A stretch of DNA of 64,000 nt. Source: an uncultured Draconibacterium sp. (GTDB lineage Bacteria; Bacteroidota; Bacteroidia; Bacteroidales; Prolixibacteraceae). Under the pieces are notes generated by a model. It did not search any database. It saw only the letters and a program-made list of their open reading frames with translations, and was not told the origin of the DNA. A program made the position numbers and the translations under genes. Of the stretch, positions 8,301-23,300 are shown in pieces (the stretch's first letter is position 1; the number at the start of each line of letters is the position of its first letter). The stretch covers positions 566,001-630,000 of the forward strand of contig NZ_OY775905.1 in assembly GCF_963675065.1 (NCBI RefSeq). Reading direction: 5' to 3'.

Positions 8301-11300
8301 ATGAAAAATTTTACATTATTGAGTAAGGTACGTTCGTCCCATTTGTGCCTGGTACTCTTTTCCCTTTTAATAAGTGTTTTAAATACCAGTGGGCAAAACT
8401 GTTCCGTGAATGCCGGAATTGACGATGCTATTTGTATAAATGAACAACTATTTTTAGAAGGTAGTTATACAGAGCCACTGCAAACGAATGCTGATCTTAT
8501 ATGGACCCAGGTTGAAGGACCGGCAGCAACTATAGTTGATCCGTTAAATCTTAAAACCGAAGTTAAAAACTTGATTGCAGGCGAAACTTATACTTTTCGC
8601 ATTTCAACCACCTGTGGAGATGGAGCATTCACATTTCAGGATGTAACTTACACTGTTCTTGAAGCATCAATTGCCGATGCAGGCGATGATGCTATATATT
8701 GCCCGGGTGATGCAGCAACTCTTTCAGCAAACTCGGCAGGAACAAATGAAACCGGACAGTGGACCGGAGGCGGAAATGGAATTTCTATTGATGATATCAA
8801 TAATCCGAATTCAAGTTTAACAATTAGTGGTGAAAATTCCGGAAGTGCAACTTTAAGATGGACAATAAGCAACGATAACGGATGTAACACTTTTGATGAA
8901 GTAATTATTACCAACCGGGGTGGTGTTTCTCCAGTATCGGCAGGGGCAGATCAGGATTTAAGTTATTGCTACTCGGGTTTTCAATCAACCCAACTACAGG
9001 GCTCCTATGCTGGTTCAGGAATTGACGGTCAAATAGGAACGTGGACAATTATTAGTGGACCAAATGTGCCAACAATTAATAATCCAAATGCAAATAGTAC
9101 ATTGGTCACCAATCTTATCGAAGGCAGTTACGTTTTTCGCTGGACAGTGAATGGGCCATGTATTTCAGGATACGATGAGGTCACAATTAACGTGCCTGCA
9201 CCAACCGCTGACATTACCAATGCTTCCGCGGAGGCAGATCAGGTTTTTTGCGATATTTCAAGAACTTCGACGGTGCTTAACGGAAATTCACCATTGTATA
9301 TCAATGAAGATGTAGAATGGGTGCAAACCTCAGGTCCGCAGGCAACCATAGTTAGTCCGAACAGCCCTGTCACTCAAATAACAGGTTTATCAAGTCCGAA
9401 CAGTTACTCATTTCGTTATACAATTTCCAATCCTACACTTGGACCCGACGGCTGTTCCAGTTCTGATGTTATTACTGTGTCTTATCTTCCTAACCCGCCT
9501 TCTTTAACAATAGATTCTGATGATCCGATAATTAATGATTGTGGCGAAAATACTGCTACAATTGATTTTACGGCAGGGGGATCCGGAACTTCACAATTCA
9601 GAATTTTAAGTGGCCCGGCAAGCTCAGGTTTTTCATTTCCTACCGGCTGGACAAACGCAGGTACTTCCCCGCTAACAATAACAGGATTAACTGTATTGGG
9701 GACTTATGTAGTTGAAATGCGACGAGCTACAACTACCGGAATAGATTGCTCAACCCAATTTGATCAAATTTCTATTGTAATTTCTGAAACAACAATAGCA
9801 TCCAATCCCGGCACTGCTCAAATATTGAATTGTAATGTTACCACTACTGATTTAGTTGGAAACGATCCGGGGAATTTGGAAGGTACCTGGTCGCAGGTAA
9901 GTGGTCCAACAGAAATTATTTTAACTAACATACACAGCCCTGTTCTTACAATAGAAAATCTTCAGCCTAATGCTGTTTATGTATTCCGATGGTTAATTTC
10001 GGGCGGACCCTATTGTGAAACCAGTCAACAGGATGTTACAGTAATAACTGCAAGTACCGAACCTACTGCAGTTGGAGCCGGAAATGACCAGGCTGTTTGT
10101 TCAAACACACCGGTTTATCTCGATGCCGAATATCCTACTTATGTATTTGAGTTAGGAACATGGAGTGTTACCCCCAGTGATGGTGTCACTTTTTCTGATG
10201 TAAATGATCCAAGGGCTATTGTGAACGGATTAGATGCTTTTACATCTTATACCTTTACGTGGACTATTTCAAATGGATGTGGTTTCTCGTCAAACAGTAC
10301 GACTGTAGATGTTTCCGGAGACGAAGGCCCCATCGAATCCCATGCTGGTGCTGATCAGTGTTTGAATACTGGCACTACTACAATCCAACTTGACGGAAAT
10401 GATCCGGCATCCGGCACCGGGCAATGGTTTAAAGTTTCAGGTCCCGGAACTGTAATTTTTACTGACGATACTCAATACGATACTGAGGTTAGTGTAACTT
10501 CAGACGGGAACTATCAATTTGAATGGGTAATATCCAGCGGTGTAGGTTGCAGTCCTACACGGGATACCATGGAAGTAACAATAGATGCTGCGGTAACTAC
10601 TGCAGATGCCGGAGCAGATCAGGAAATATGCGGAAATGAAGTAACTCTAACAGGAAATATTCCAACTACCGGTACTCCGCAATGGACACAAATTTCAGGG
10701 AATGCGGGCTACACTATTCAATCTCCTAATAGTAATTCTACTCTTGTTACCGGATTAGCATCGGGGGTGTATGTATTTGAATATGCAATTTCGAATGGGG
10801 TTTGTACTTCCAGCGATTTGGTAACCATTTATGTATCGGAACCACCATCCACAGCTGATGCCGGAGATGATAAAGACCTCTGTGGCGAAAGCTCAACCAC
10901 TATGAATGCTTTAGCACCAGCCGACGGCACAGGATTATGGTCGGTTATAAGCGGTCCCAATACTCCTAATATTGTTAATCAGAATTCCCCAATTTCCTCT
11001 GTAAGCAATCTAATTACTGGCACATACACATTACAATGGACAGTTTATGGAGGAATCTTTTGTCCTTCATCTGCCGATACAGTAATTATTACTGTAGTAA
11101 GAGAAGCCGATGCAGGAGCCGATCAAAGTTACTGCGAAGAAATTACAGCAGTAAATCTAACCGGAACTACTGCAAGCAGCGGTACGTGGAGCCAGGTTTC
11201 AGGGCCAAATACTTCAACAATTACTTCAACATCTGGGAACACAGCAACTACATCGGATTTAATCCCCGGTATTTACGAATTTGAATATGAAATTACTGCA

Positions 11301-14300
11301 ACAGGCTGCAGCACTGCCGATACGATGACCGTTACACTATTTGAACCTCCGAGTACTGCCGATGCAGGAACTGACTTTGAGGTGTGCAATGCTGCAAGTT
11401 TTAGCCTGAATGCTACACCGCCTGTTTCAGGAACAGGAACATGGAGCGTACTTTCAGGCCCGGCCGGTGGAAGTTTTGATGATGTGAACACCCCAAATGC
11501 GACATTCAGCAATCCCGGTTATGGTGTTTATGTTTTTCAATGGACAGTTGCCAATGGTGACTGCAGTAATGCCGACCAGGTGCGCTACACTAATTACCAA
11601 CCACCATCAACTGCAGTTGCAGGTGATGACCTGGATGTAACATGCGACACCATAGCTACTATGGCTGCAAATGATCCTGCAGTTGGAGTTGGCGAATGGA
11701 CTTTTGTAACAAAATCCGGTGATGGTCCAAATCCGGTAATTACGTCTACTATTTTATACAACACAACTATTACCAATTTAGGGCCACAAACAGATGGTAA
11801 CCCGGAAACATATACTTTCAGATGGACAATTTCGAACGGTAGCGAATGCACTCCAACCTTTGACGAAATTAATATTACTGTTTATGAAACTCCGACACCA
11901 GCAGATGCCGGACCAGACCAGGAGTTGTGTGAACAAGCTTCGGTTACTCTCAATGCTGTTCCGGCAACAACTGGTAGCGGAACCTGGACACAAATCAGTC
12001 CTTCCGTTACTACTGAATCAATAACAACTTCTTCAAATCCGAATACAACAGTTACCGGTTTAATTACCGGGGAAACATATGTATTTGAATGGACAACAGA
12101 GACCAGTTTCTGCAGTTCGTCGGAACAGGTGACAATAACAAATTACCAAAATCCAACTCCGGCCGATGCCTCTGGTACGTCTACATCCTATTGTTCTATT
12201 GAACCATTAGAACTTATCGGGAATAATCCTGCAGTAGGTACTGGCGAATGGACTCAGGCATCTGGCAATTTATTATCAATAATTGATCCAACGAATCCGC
12301 AAACGACAGCTATTGGTGCAAAAACCGGGGAGACGTACGAATTTCAGTGGACAATTTCAAACGGTACATGTAGCCCCAGTTCCGATAATGTTACAATTTC
12401 GGTGAATGATTTACCTAGCCAGGCATTAGCTGGTTCAGACCTGGAAGTATGTTCTCCTTCTACATCCGCTACCTTATCGGGGAATGCTCCTGAGGGAACT
12501 TCCTCGGGTGAGTGGAGTGTAATTGCCTCACCTTCTGGGTCTACACATACATTTGATGATAACACATCGCCAACTGCTACAATTTTAAATCTTTCAGTTG
12601 GTACATATGAGTTACAATGGCGGCATTATGTAGGAAGTTGCGAAACAACTGATAACATGTTTATTACTGTTTACGGAGCTACAACTACTGCAGATGCCGG
12701 AACAGATCAGGAATTGTGCAATGTGAGTTCAACTACACTTGAAGGAAACGTGCCTAATACATCGGATGGGGAAACCGGTAAATGGGTGAGAATAAGTGGC
12801 CCGAACAATCCAACGATTACGAATTCTTCAGATAATGGAACCACGGTTACCGGACTAACGATTGGTGTATATGAATTTCGATGGAAAATATTAAATGGTA
12901 ATTGCCCAACTACAAGTGAAGATTTTGTTACAATAACCAATAATCCGGATGCCAACGCAGGAGCTGATCAAACCGGCACCGCAACCTGTGGGATAACTTC
13001 TGTTACCCTCAATGGAAACGCCCCTTATCCGGGCACAGGCGTGTGGACAATTGAGAGTGGCACTGGAGGGAGTTTTAATGATGCGACATCCTATAACTCT
13101 GCATTTAGCGGAACTTCAGGAGAAACTTATACATTACGCTGGACATTAACAGGAGGTGATGGTTTAACTTGTACATCTTTTGATGAAATGACAGTTACCT
13201 TTAACGAAGAACCTACTGTAAATCCGGTTTCGAACCAGGCGCTTTGTAATACTGAAAGTACAACTGCAATCAACTTTGCCGGATCATTGTCTGGGTCCGG
13301 TGATGTTAATAGTATAATTTATCGATGGACAAATGACGAAACGTCAATAGATCTTGCAGCCAGTGGAACAGGAAATATAGCATCTTTTGCAGCAGTAAAC
13401 AATGGTACCACTCCTGTTGTCGCAACGATTACCGTAACACCAGAGTTTGATAATTCAGGTGTTGTTTGTTATGGCGATGAGGAATCTTTTACAATTACTG
13501 TTAATCCAACACCATCAGTTACAAGTATTGCTTCAAAAACAATTTGTAATGGAGTAAGCGTAAATTATGATATCAAATCTAATGTTTCAGAAACTACTTT
13601 TGAGTGGAGCAGGGCCACAGTAACAGGAATAACTGATGCGGGTGTTACAGGACAAACAACAGACCCAATATCTGAAACTTTGACCAATACTACAAATGCA
13701 CCAATCGATGTTGAATACATTATTACTCCAACCGGACCAACCGGATGTGTGGGAGACGACTTTACATTAACAGTTACGGTTAATCCAACTCCTGACGTAA
13801 GTGCTTCTGATAAAATAATTTGCAGTAACAACCAGGCTGAGGTAACGTTGTCATCAAATGTTTCCGGCACTACTTTTTATTACGATGCTCCCACTATTTC
13901 AGGTGATCCAGGAAATATAACCGGTGGCAACGCAAGAACTTCACCCGGGAGTACCGCTCCGATTAACGATGTTTTGATAAATACAACAGCAACCAATCAA
14001 ACTGCCACGTACACTATTTATCCGGTTTATGATGGTTGTGTCGGTTCTTCTTTAGATGTTATCGTAACCGTCCAGCCAGAACCCTTAGTCGCAGATCAAA
14101 CCCTGACTGTTTGTTCGGATGAGGTATTGTCTTTTACTTTACCTTTAGGAACAGGGGTTGCCGCGGATACATACGATATCACCAATATCGAATTAAATGG
14201 ATTGACTGCTTCTGCAGGAAGTCCAGCAACAGGAAATAGTTTATCTGCTGATGTAATTGAAAATGATGCCTACACAAATACAACTGATGCACCGGTTGAC

Positions 14301-17300
14301 GTAGTCTATACCATTACACCGATTGCAGCGAACGGATGTTCCGGGCAGTCTTTTATAGTCACTGCCACAATTAATCCGGAACCGGATATTGCCAATCAAA
14401 CAACTACAACATGTTCTGGTGTTGCACTGGATTATAACCTGCAAAACCTACTTCCGGCAGGAGATATGAGAAGTGGTTCCACTTTTTCATACAGTGTTTC
14501 TTCCTCAGACGAAACAAATGTGCCTGCAGCTTCTGACCGAACAACAGCTTCAGTAGGTAATATTACCGATAACTACACAAATACAACGAATTCTTCCGTA
14601 ACTATAACTTACACAGTAACTCCTACTTCTGGTCAGGGATGTACCGGTGATAATTTTACATTAGAAGTTACAGTTAAGCCGGAGCCTGTTGTTAATAACC
14701 AGGTTGAAGCGGAAATTTGTTCCCGCAGTGCCACAGGTGTTACCCTGGGGTCTAACCACGTAGGCACATCGGTAGCTCCTGCTACATTCAATATAACAAA
14801 TATAAATTCCAGTGGATTATCTGCCTCTGCAGGAAGTCCTGCAACAGGAAATGGTTTGTCGGCAAATGTAATTTCAAATGATGGCTGGGTAAATACAACC
14901 GGAAGTGACGTTGATGTTGTTTATACGGTAGTACCTTTAAGTTCTGACGGATGTGAAGGAAATTCTTTTACAGTTACTGTTCCTGTAAAACCTGAGCCAG
15001 TTGCCTCTGATGGAAGTATTGTTGTCTGTTCCGGGCAAACACTTGACTTTAGTTTGTTGAACCAGGTTACAAGTTTGCAAACTGGAGCTACTTTTACTTA
15101 TACAATTTCTTCCGGAGATGAAACAAATGTTCCGGCGGCATCTGACAGAACAGTCGCTTCTGATACTAACCTGACAGATAGTTATACTAACAATACAAAC
15201 AGTCCGGTTGATATAACTTATACTGTTACTCCAATTGCAGCAAATAATTGTTTGGGGCAGGAATTTAATATTACGGTTACAGTAAATCCTGAACCTCAGG
15301 TTGATAATCCGGGTATTCAGGTTTTTTGTAATGATGACTCTGAAACACTAAACTTTAGCACCCAAAATACGGGAGGTACAACCTCATATTCCTGGACAAA
15401 TAACAATCCAAGTATTGGTCTTGGAGCTTCCGGAAGTGGCAACTTGACTTTTACTGCTGCCAATGCAGGTACTTCACCAATTTCAGCTACCATTGAAGTA
15501 ACGCCAACATTTGAGAATGGAGGAAATTCCTGTACTGGTAATCCGGAAACTTTTACTATAACTGTAAATCCAACAGGACAGGTTAATCCAATTTCCGATC
15601 AGGAATTTTGCAATAGCGCTTCCACAACAACAGTAACTTTTGGAACCAACAACACAGGAGGTACAACAACTTATGCATGGACAAATAATAATATAGATAT
15701 TGGTTTAGCTGCCAGTGGCAGCGGTTCTACAATTCCATCATTCACAGCTACCAACAATACTGCCGAGCCTATATCGGGTACAATTATCGTTACTCCAACG
15801 TTTACAAATGGAGGGACAGGATGTGCCGGAGCAACAGAGCAATTCGTTTATACAGTTTATCCCACCCCGGTTGTTTCAAGCGAATCAGAAGTTATTGTGT
15901 GCAGCGGTGAAACTTTGGATTATGAAATTACTTCAGAAACACCAGGCACAACCTTTAGCTGGACCGCAGTTAATTACATTGGAACAGTTACAGGCCTTAC
16001 ACCAAGTGGTACATCTTTCACCATTTCCGATGAGTTAACCAATGCCGGAGCAGCCGATGGTAAAGTTACCTATACAATTGTGCCTACAGCAAACAGTTGT
16101 CCGGGACCTGAATTTAAGCTCGAGGTAACTGTTTTGAATTGTAATCCTAAAATAGGTGTTGCCAAACAATTGGTAAACACCAGTTATAACGAAGACGGAA
16201 CTGCAGATGTATTATTCAATATCCGTGTTCAGAATTATGGCAATGTAGTATTGGACAGTATTCAGGTTGTCGAGGATTTAGCAACAGCATTTTCCGGTAA
16301 TTTTGAAGTACTTGAATTGTCAAGCACGTCGTTTGATGTAAATACGTCGTTTGACGGAGACGCTGACCAAAACCTGTTAAGTAATTCAGGAACTTCAAAT
16401 GTTTTGACGGTAGGAACCTCAACCGATATAACCTTAAAAGTAAAAATTCTAACAGCAGGAAGTTATACCAACCAGGTAACTGCTTCCTCTCCTAGTTCAG
16501 GCGGAACAATAGATGATTCGCAAGACGGTAGCGATCCGGATGATGGTTCGTCTACTCTATCGGAAAACGGTGATGAAGAACCTGGCAATAATAATGAGCC
16601 AACTCCTGTTGAAATCGGTTCGTGCACATTAACGGCAAACGTAACACAAAATACAACATGTGCTAATGCCGCAGGAGTGGTTGAACTTACCGGAAGTTCA
16701 GCTGGCACAGTAACTTTAAATGGTGTTGAAAAAGCTTCACCTGCAATATATTCTGGTTTACAGGCAGGTTGGTACAGTGCTTACTATACTACTGATGCCA
16801 ACGGATGCATTGTTGTTGCAAATTTCGAAATTATCAACTCAAACAGTGATTTGGCAGGATCAGTAACTGCACACACCAATGTTAGTTGCAACGGAGGAAA
16901 TGATGGCGCAGTAACGGTAGTACCTACCGGGGGAACTTCACCCTACTCTTTTGAGTTGAATGGTTCTTTAGTAGGTGACGGAGTTTTTACAGGTCTATCT
17001 GCTGGTGAATACGGAGCAAAAATTACCGATGCCAATGGTTGTACCTACACCGTTAGTTTCGACATTGATGAGCCAACAGAGTTGGTTGCACAAATTGTAA
17101 GCAGCACTGACGAACGTTGTTTTAATGCCGCCGATGGTACTGCCACTATAGATGTAACTGGCGGAACTTCGCCTTACTCTTATTTATGGAGTAACGGACA
17201 AACCACTGCAACTGCTGTCGGGCTTGCCGATGGAAGCTACACCGTTACCGTAACGGATGCCGGGGGCTGTACAGTCGAGGACATTCCTGTTACAATAGGC

Positions 17301-20300
17301 GGGGCAAACGCAGTTCTGGCAGTTACAGGATCAACTACAGATTTAACATGTAATGGCGATAACAGCGGAGAAATAGACATAATCGTAACCGGTGGCACTG
17401 CCCCTTACTCTTATGTGTGGAGCAACGGATTATCTTCTGAAGATATCTCGAACCTGCCAGCCGGAGATTATAGCGTAGTAGTTACTGATGCCAATGGCTG
17501 TAATGTAACCAGCGAAACTTTTTCGCTTACCCAGCCCGCAGCATTGAGTCTTACTGCCAGTAATATTGTTAATACCGAATGTAATGCCTCGGTAGGCGAA
17601 GTTACCATTGAAGAAGCCTCAGGAACTGCCGGTACATTTACCGTAAACGGAGTAAATGTAACTGGTTCGTCAGCTACTTTCACCGACTTACCCGCAGGGT
17701 ATTATACAGCAACCTTTGTTGCAACCGGTACTGGTTGCACGGCTGAGACTTCCTTTAATATTATCAACTCAAACAGTGATTTGGCAGGATCAGTAACTGC
17801 ACACACCAATGTTAGTTGCAACGGAGGAAATGATGGCACAGTAACGGTAGTACCTACCGGGGGAACTTCACCCTACTCTTTTGAGTTGAATGGTTCTTTA
17901 GTAGGTGACGGAGTTTTTACAGGTCTATCTGCTGGTGAATACGGAGCAAAAATTACCGATGCCAATGGTTGTACCTATACCGTTAGTTTCGACATTGATG
18001 AGCCAACAGAGTTGGTTGCACAAATTGTAAGCAGCACTGACGAACGTTGTTTTAATGCCGCCGATGGTACTGCCACTATAGATGTAACTGGCGGAACTAC
18101 GCCTTACTCTTATTTATGGAGTAACGGACAAACCACTGCAACTGCTGTCGGGCTTGCCGATGGAAGCTACACCGTTACCGTAACGGATGCCGGGGGCTGT
18201 ACAGTCGAGGACATTCCTGTTACAATAGGCGGGGCAAACGCAGTTCTGGCAGTTACAGGATCAACTACAGATTTAACATGTAATGGCGACAACAGCGGAG
18301 AAATAGACATAACCGTAACCGGTGGCATTGCCCCTTACTCTTATGTGTGGAGCAACGGATTATCTTCTGAAGATATCTCGAACCTGCCAGCCGGAGATTA
18401 TAGCGTAGTAGTTACTGATGCCAATGGCTGTAATGTAACCAGCGAAACTTTTTCGCTTACCCAGCCCGCAGCATTGAGTCTTACTGCCAGTAATATTGTT
18501 AATACCGAATGTAATGCCTCGGTAGGCGAAGTTACCATTGGAGAAGCCTCTGGAACTGCCGGTACATTTACCGTAAACGGAGTAAATGTAACTGGTTCGT
18601 CAGCTACTTTCACCGACTTACCCGCAGGGTATTATACAGCAACCTTTGTTGCAACCGGTACTGGTTGCACGGCTGAGACTTCCTTTAATATTATCAACTC
18701 AAACAGTGATTTGGCAGGATCAGTAACTGCACACACCAATGTTAGTTGCAACGGAGGAAATGATGGCGCAGTAACGGTAGTACCTACCGGGGGAACTTCA
18801 CCCTACTCTTTTGAGTTGAATGGTTCTTTAGTAGGTGACGGAGTTTTTACAGGTCTATCTGCTGGTGAATACGGAGCAAAAATTACCGATGCCAATGGTT
18901 GTACCTACACCGTTAGTTTCGACATTGATGAGCCAACAGAGATGGTTGCACAAATTGTAAGCAGCACTGACGAACGTTGTTTTAATGCCGCCGATGGTAC
19001 TGCCACTATAGATGTAACTGGCGGAACTACGCCTTACTCTTATTTATGGAGTAACGGACAAACCACTGCAACTGCTGTCGGGCTTGCCGATGGAAGCTAC
19101 ACCGTTACCGTAACGGATGCCGGGGGCTGTACAGTCGAGGACATTCCTGTTACAATAGGCGGGGCAAACGCAGTTCTGGCAGTTACAGGATCAACTACAG
19201 ATTTAACATGTAATGGCGATAACAGCGGAGAAATAGACATAACCGTAACCGGTGGCACTGCCCCTTACTCTTATGTGTGGAGCAACGGATTATCTTCTGA
19301 AGATATCTCGAACCTGCCAGCCGGAGATTATAGCGTAGTAGTTACTGATGCCAATGGCTGTAATGTAACCAGCGAAACTTTTTCGCTTACCCAGCCCGCA
19401 GCATTGAGTCTTACTGCCAGTAATATTGTTAATACCGAATGTAATGCCTCGGTAGGCGAAGTTACCATTGAAGAAGCCTCTGGAACTGCCGGTACATTTA
19501 CCGTAAACGGAGTAAATGTAACTGGTTCGTCAGCTACTTTCACCGACTTACCCGCAGGGTATTATACAGCAACCTTTGTTGCAACCGGTACTGGTTGCAC
19601 GGCTGAGACTTCCTTTAATATTATCAACTCAAACAGTGATTTGGCAGGATCAGTAACTGCACACACCAATGTTAGTTGCAACGGAGGAAATGATGGCGCA
19701 GTAACGGTAGTACCTACCGGGGGAACTTCACCCTACTCTTTTGAGTTGAATGGTTCTTTAGTAGGTGACGGAGTTTTTACAGGTCTATCTGCTGGTGAAT
19801 ACGGAGCAAAAATTACCGATGCCAATGGTTGTACCTACACCGTTAGTTTCGACATTGATGAGCCAACAAAATTATTAGCAGAAATCATCAGTTCAAATGA
19901 TGTAATCTGCAATGGTGCTACGAACGGTTCTGCCACGGTAAATGCTACCGGCGGAACAACGCCATATACTTATGTATGGGATGATGGAAGCTCTCAAACT
20001 ACAGCCACAGCCACAGGATTGGCAGCAGACACTTATATGGTAACAGTTACCGATGCCAACGGTTGCACAACCTCAACAAGTGTATCAATATCAGAGCCTG
20101 CAAATGCTTTGGCAATAAGCACCGCGAATGTAGAGAATCCATCGTGTTATGATGCCAACGATGGTGTAATTGACATAACGGTTGAAGGAGGTACTTCACC
20201 ATATTCCTATGTATGGAGTAATGGTCAGGCAACGCAGGATGCTACAAATTTGGTTGAGGGAGATTACTCCGTTAAAATAACCGATTCGTTGGGTTGTACA

Positions 20301-23300
20301 ATTGTTGGGGGGCCATACAGTTTGAGCAGCCCTGGCACTTATACTGTTGATGCAGGGAAAGATACAACGATATGCTCAAGTGAAGTTATTGCTCTTGAGG
20401 GTAGTAGTAATGTGGATGTTGTGTGGACTACCAGCGGCACGGGTACTTTTGATGACGCAACATTATTACATGCTGAATATACTCCAAGTGAAGCAGATAT
20501 TTCAGATGGCCAGGTGCAACTGACATTAACCACCACTTCTGGAGGCAGTTGCGACGATGTTTCTGACCAGATGGTTTTAACTATTTGGAAGCAAGCCACT
20601 GCCTATGCAGGTATCGATGCGGTATCTGCTACAGGTGAGCCTTACCAGGTTTTGGATGCAGAAGCGGCCAATTATAGTAGTATAAACTGGACACATAATG
20701 GTTTAGGCGATTTATCAGGCGCATCAACTTTGAGCCCTGTTTATACTCCCGGCAATGGTGAAACAGGCATTATTTCGCTTATTCTGGAAGCATTGCCTGA
20801 AGGTGGTGATGTTTGTTTAAGCGCGAAAGACACCATGACGATTTCAATTGGCGAAGAGCCCGAAATAATCGTTGAAAAACGTACCGTTCAGGTTATATTG
20901 AATGATGATGGAAGTACGGATATCACTTTTGAATTCAATCTTGAAAATACTGGAAATGTAGATTTAAATGAAATCGGTTTAATTGATGATCTTTCGACTA
21001 CTTTCCCAGGAACGTGCAATATTAATGTATTGAGTAAAACCTCTGATAATTTCAACGTGAATGAGAATTTTGATGGTATTACAGATACTCAAATATTGGA
21101 TGCAGGTAATACATTGGATGTATTGTCAAAAAAAGCTGTACTGCTTACTGTGCGTATTAGTGGTTGCGATCAATCGCAAACCAGCTTTACCAATGAAGCA
21201 ATTGCTGAGGGAACTTCAGCAGGTAATGTAACAGTTACCCATACCGATCTATCATATATTTCGATTGAGGAAGACCCGGCAATTGGATTAGCAAAGCAAT
21301 TGGTAACTAGCGTTGCGAATGGTGATGGAACATATTCACTCTCTTTTAATATCAGAGTAAGAAATTATGGTACTGTATCACTTCGTGATATTACGGTTGA
21401 AGATGATCTTGATGATGTATTTGGTACCGGCAATTATGTTGTTGAAACAATTACCAGCGAATACTTTGCTGTAAATGTGAACTATACCGGCGGAACTGGT
21501 GAAAACCTTCTATCTGATAATAATTACCTGGAACCTTCAGAAACCGGGGCAATTCAACTTTCCATAAAGGTGTTGTCTGCCGGCAGTTATTCCAACCAAG
21601 CTAAAGTATTGGGAATTTCGCCAAGAGGAACTGAGGTCACCGATTTATCCCACGCCGGAACAAATCCTGATCCAGATGCGGATGGAGATCCAACAAATAA
21701 TAATGAAACCACAAATATAGAATTGGAAGAATGCACGGCCAGTCTGAATTGTCCTGATTTAGTTTCTTACACGCGACAAGTTTCTGCCGGAGAATGTGGA
21801 TACATTGTTGTGGGGCAGGAATTTGATGCTACAACCACAGGAGATTGTGAATTAGCTAGCTTAACGCACGATTATGAATTATGGAATTCGTCTTCACTTG
21901 CCGGAGCAAAATTGCCCGTTGGCACAACTACTATTAACTGGACTGCCGAATTTGCTTCGGGAAATACTCTCCATTGTCAGGAAATGATTACGGTTGAAGA
22001 CAATGAAGCACCCGAATTTATAAACTGTCCTACCGATGTTACTTATAACGTGGCTTTATTTGCCGATGCATGTCAAACCGGTGCGATCTGGAGTATACCA
22101 GTTGCAAACGACAATTGCTCGCCGGTTGAGGTAAGCCAAATTGCAGGCCCGGCACAAGGAGAACTCCTGGAAGTGGGATTTTATACTATTACCTATCAGG
22201 CCGAAGATGAAGCCGGAAATATTGAAACATGCAGTTTTAATATTAATGTAATAGATACCGAAGACCCAGTAGTTGTTTGCCAGTCAAATATTATAATGGA
22301 TGCTGATGCTGGCGCATGTAGTTGGAAATCACCAAATGGAAGTTTAAGTCCTCTGCTTGCAAGTAGTAATTGCGAGGCGGAAGTGCGTTGGAGGGTTGTT
22401 GGCCCTGATGGAACGCATACCACAGGCGAAGATGATGTAAGTGGATTTGAATTTGACTTGGGAACAAGTACCGTTTACTACACAATAACCGAGTCTGCAA
22501 GTGGTCAAGACTGGGATTGTAACTTCACTGTAACTGTCGAAGATTCTGAAGCACCGGTAATCGAATGTCAGCCAACCATGGAAGTTACAGCCAATGCCGG
22601 AGAATGTTCTGCAGTTGTTGATTTGATAGCACCAACTTCAACCGACAATTGTTCGTCGGGTCTTGATGTGTTCTTTAAAATATTCGGTCCCGATAATTCA
22701 ATAACTGATGATTATAATTATACAAAAGTAAATTCTTATGAATTTGAGAATGGAATAAGTCATATCGAATGGAAGGTAGTTGATAAAGCTGGCAACCAAA
22801 GCAGCTGTTGGCAAAACATTTGGGTTAGTCCTGATATTGATGCGTTAATTCCCGATGCAGGAGAAAATGCTGCAATATGTAATACCGATGTATTTACGAC
22901 AGAAGCCACTGCTCCGGCTCATTCAAATGTTACCTGGACATCAACCGGAACGGGAACGTTTGCCCATGCTTCACAGGCAATTACAATGTATACGCCTAGC
23001 CAAAACGACATTAACGATGGTTCTGTGATTCTGACAATCACATCTTCAACTGACTGTACAAGCAGCTCTGACCAAATGATGTTGATTCTTTCGCAGCCAC
23101 CACAAGTTGCTGCCGGAGCCGACCAAAGCATATGCGAAACAGAGCTCGTACAGCTTAACGGTTCAATTATAAGTTCATCAGCTTCGGTTGTTTGGAGTAC
23201 TTCTGGTACGGGAACATTTAGCGAAAGCAGTGCTTTTAATCCGGTTTATACGCCAAGTGCCGAAGATATTGAAGCAGGTCAGGTTAATTTAACCTTCCGT

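Noticed and set aside
11036..11284. 82-codon plus-strand frame inside the adhesin gene
   Set aside because: Out-of-frame shadow, rich in Ser, Tyr, Asn and Arg from frame-shifted repeats; the main frame is continuous.
17468..19543. Three near-identical 71-codon minus-strand frames at 930-bp spacing
   Set aside because: They are antisense shadows of the tandem repeats in the adhesin gene; their conservation follows from the repeat itself.
16831..19868. Repeat array as a possible CRISPR or mobile element
   Set aside because: The repeats are 930 bp, directly adjacent, without spacers, and continuously coding for SprB-type modules.
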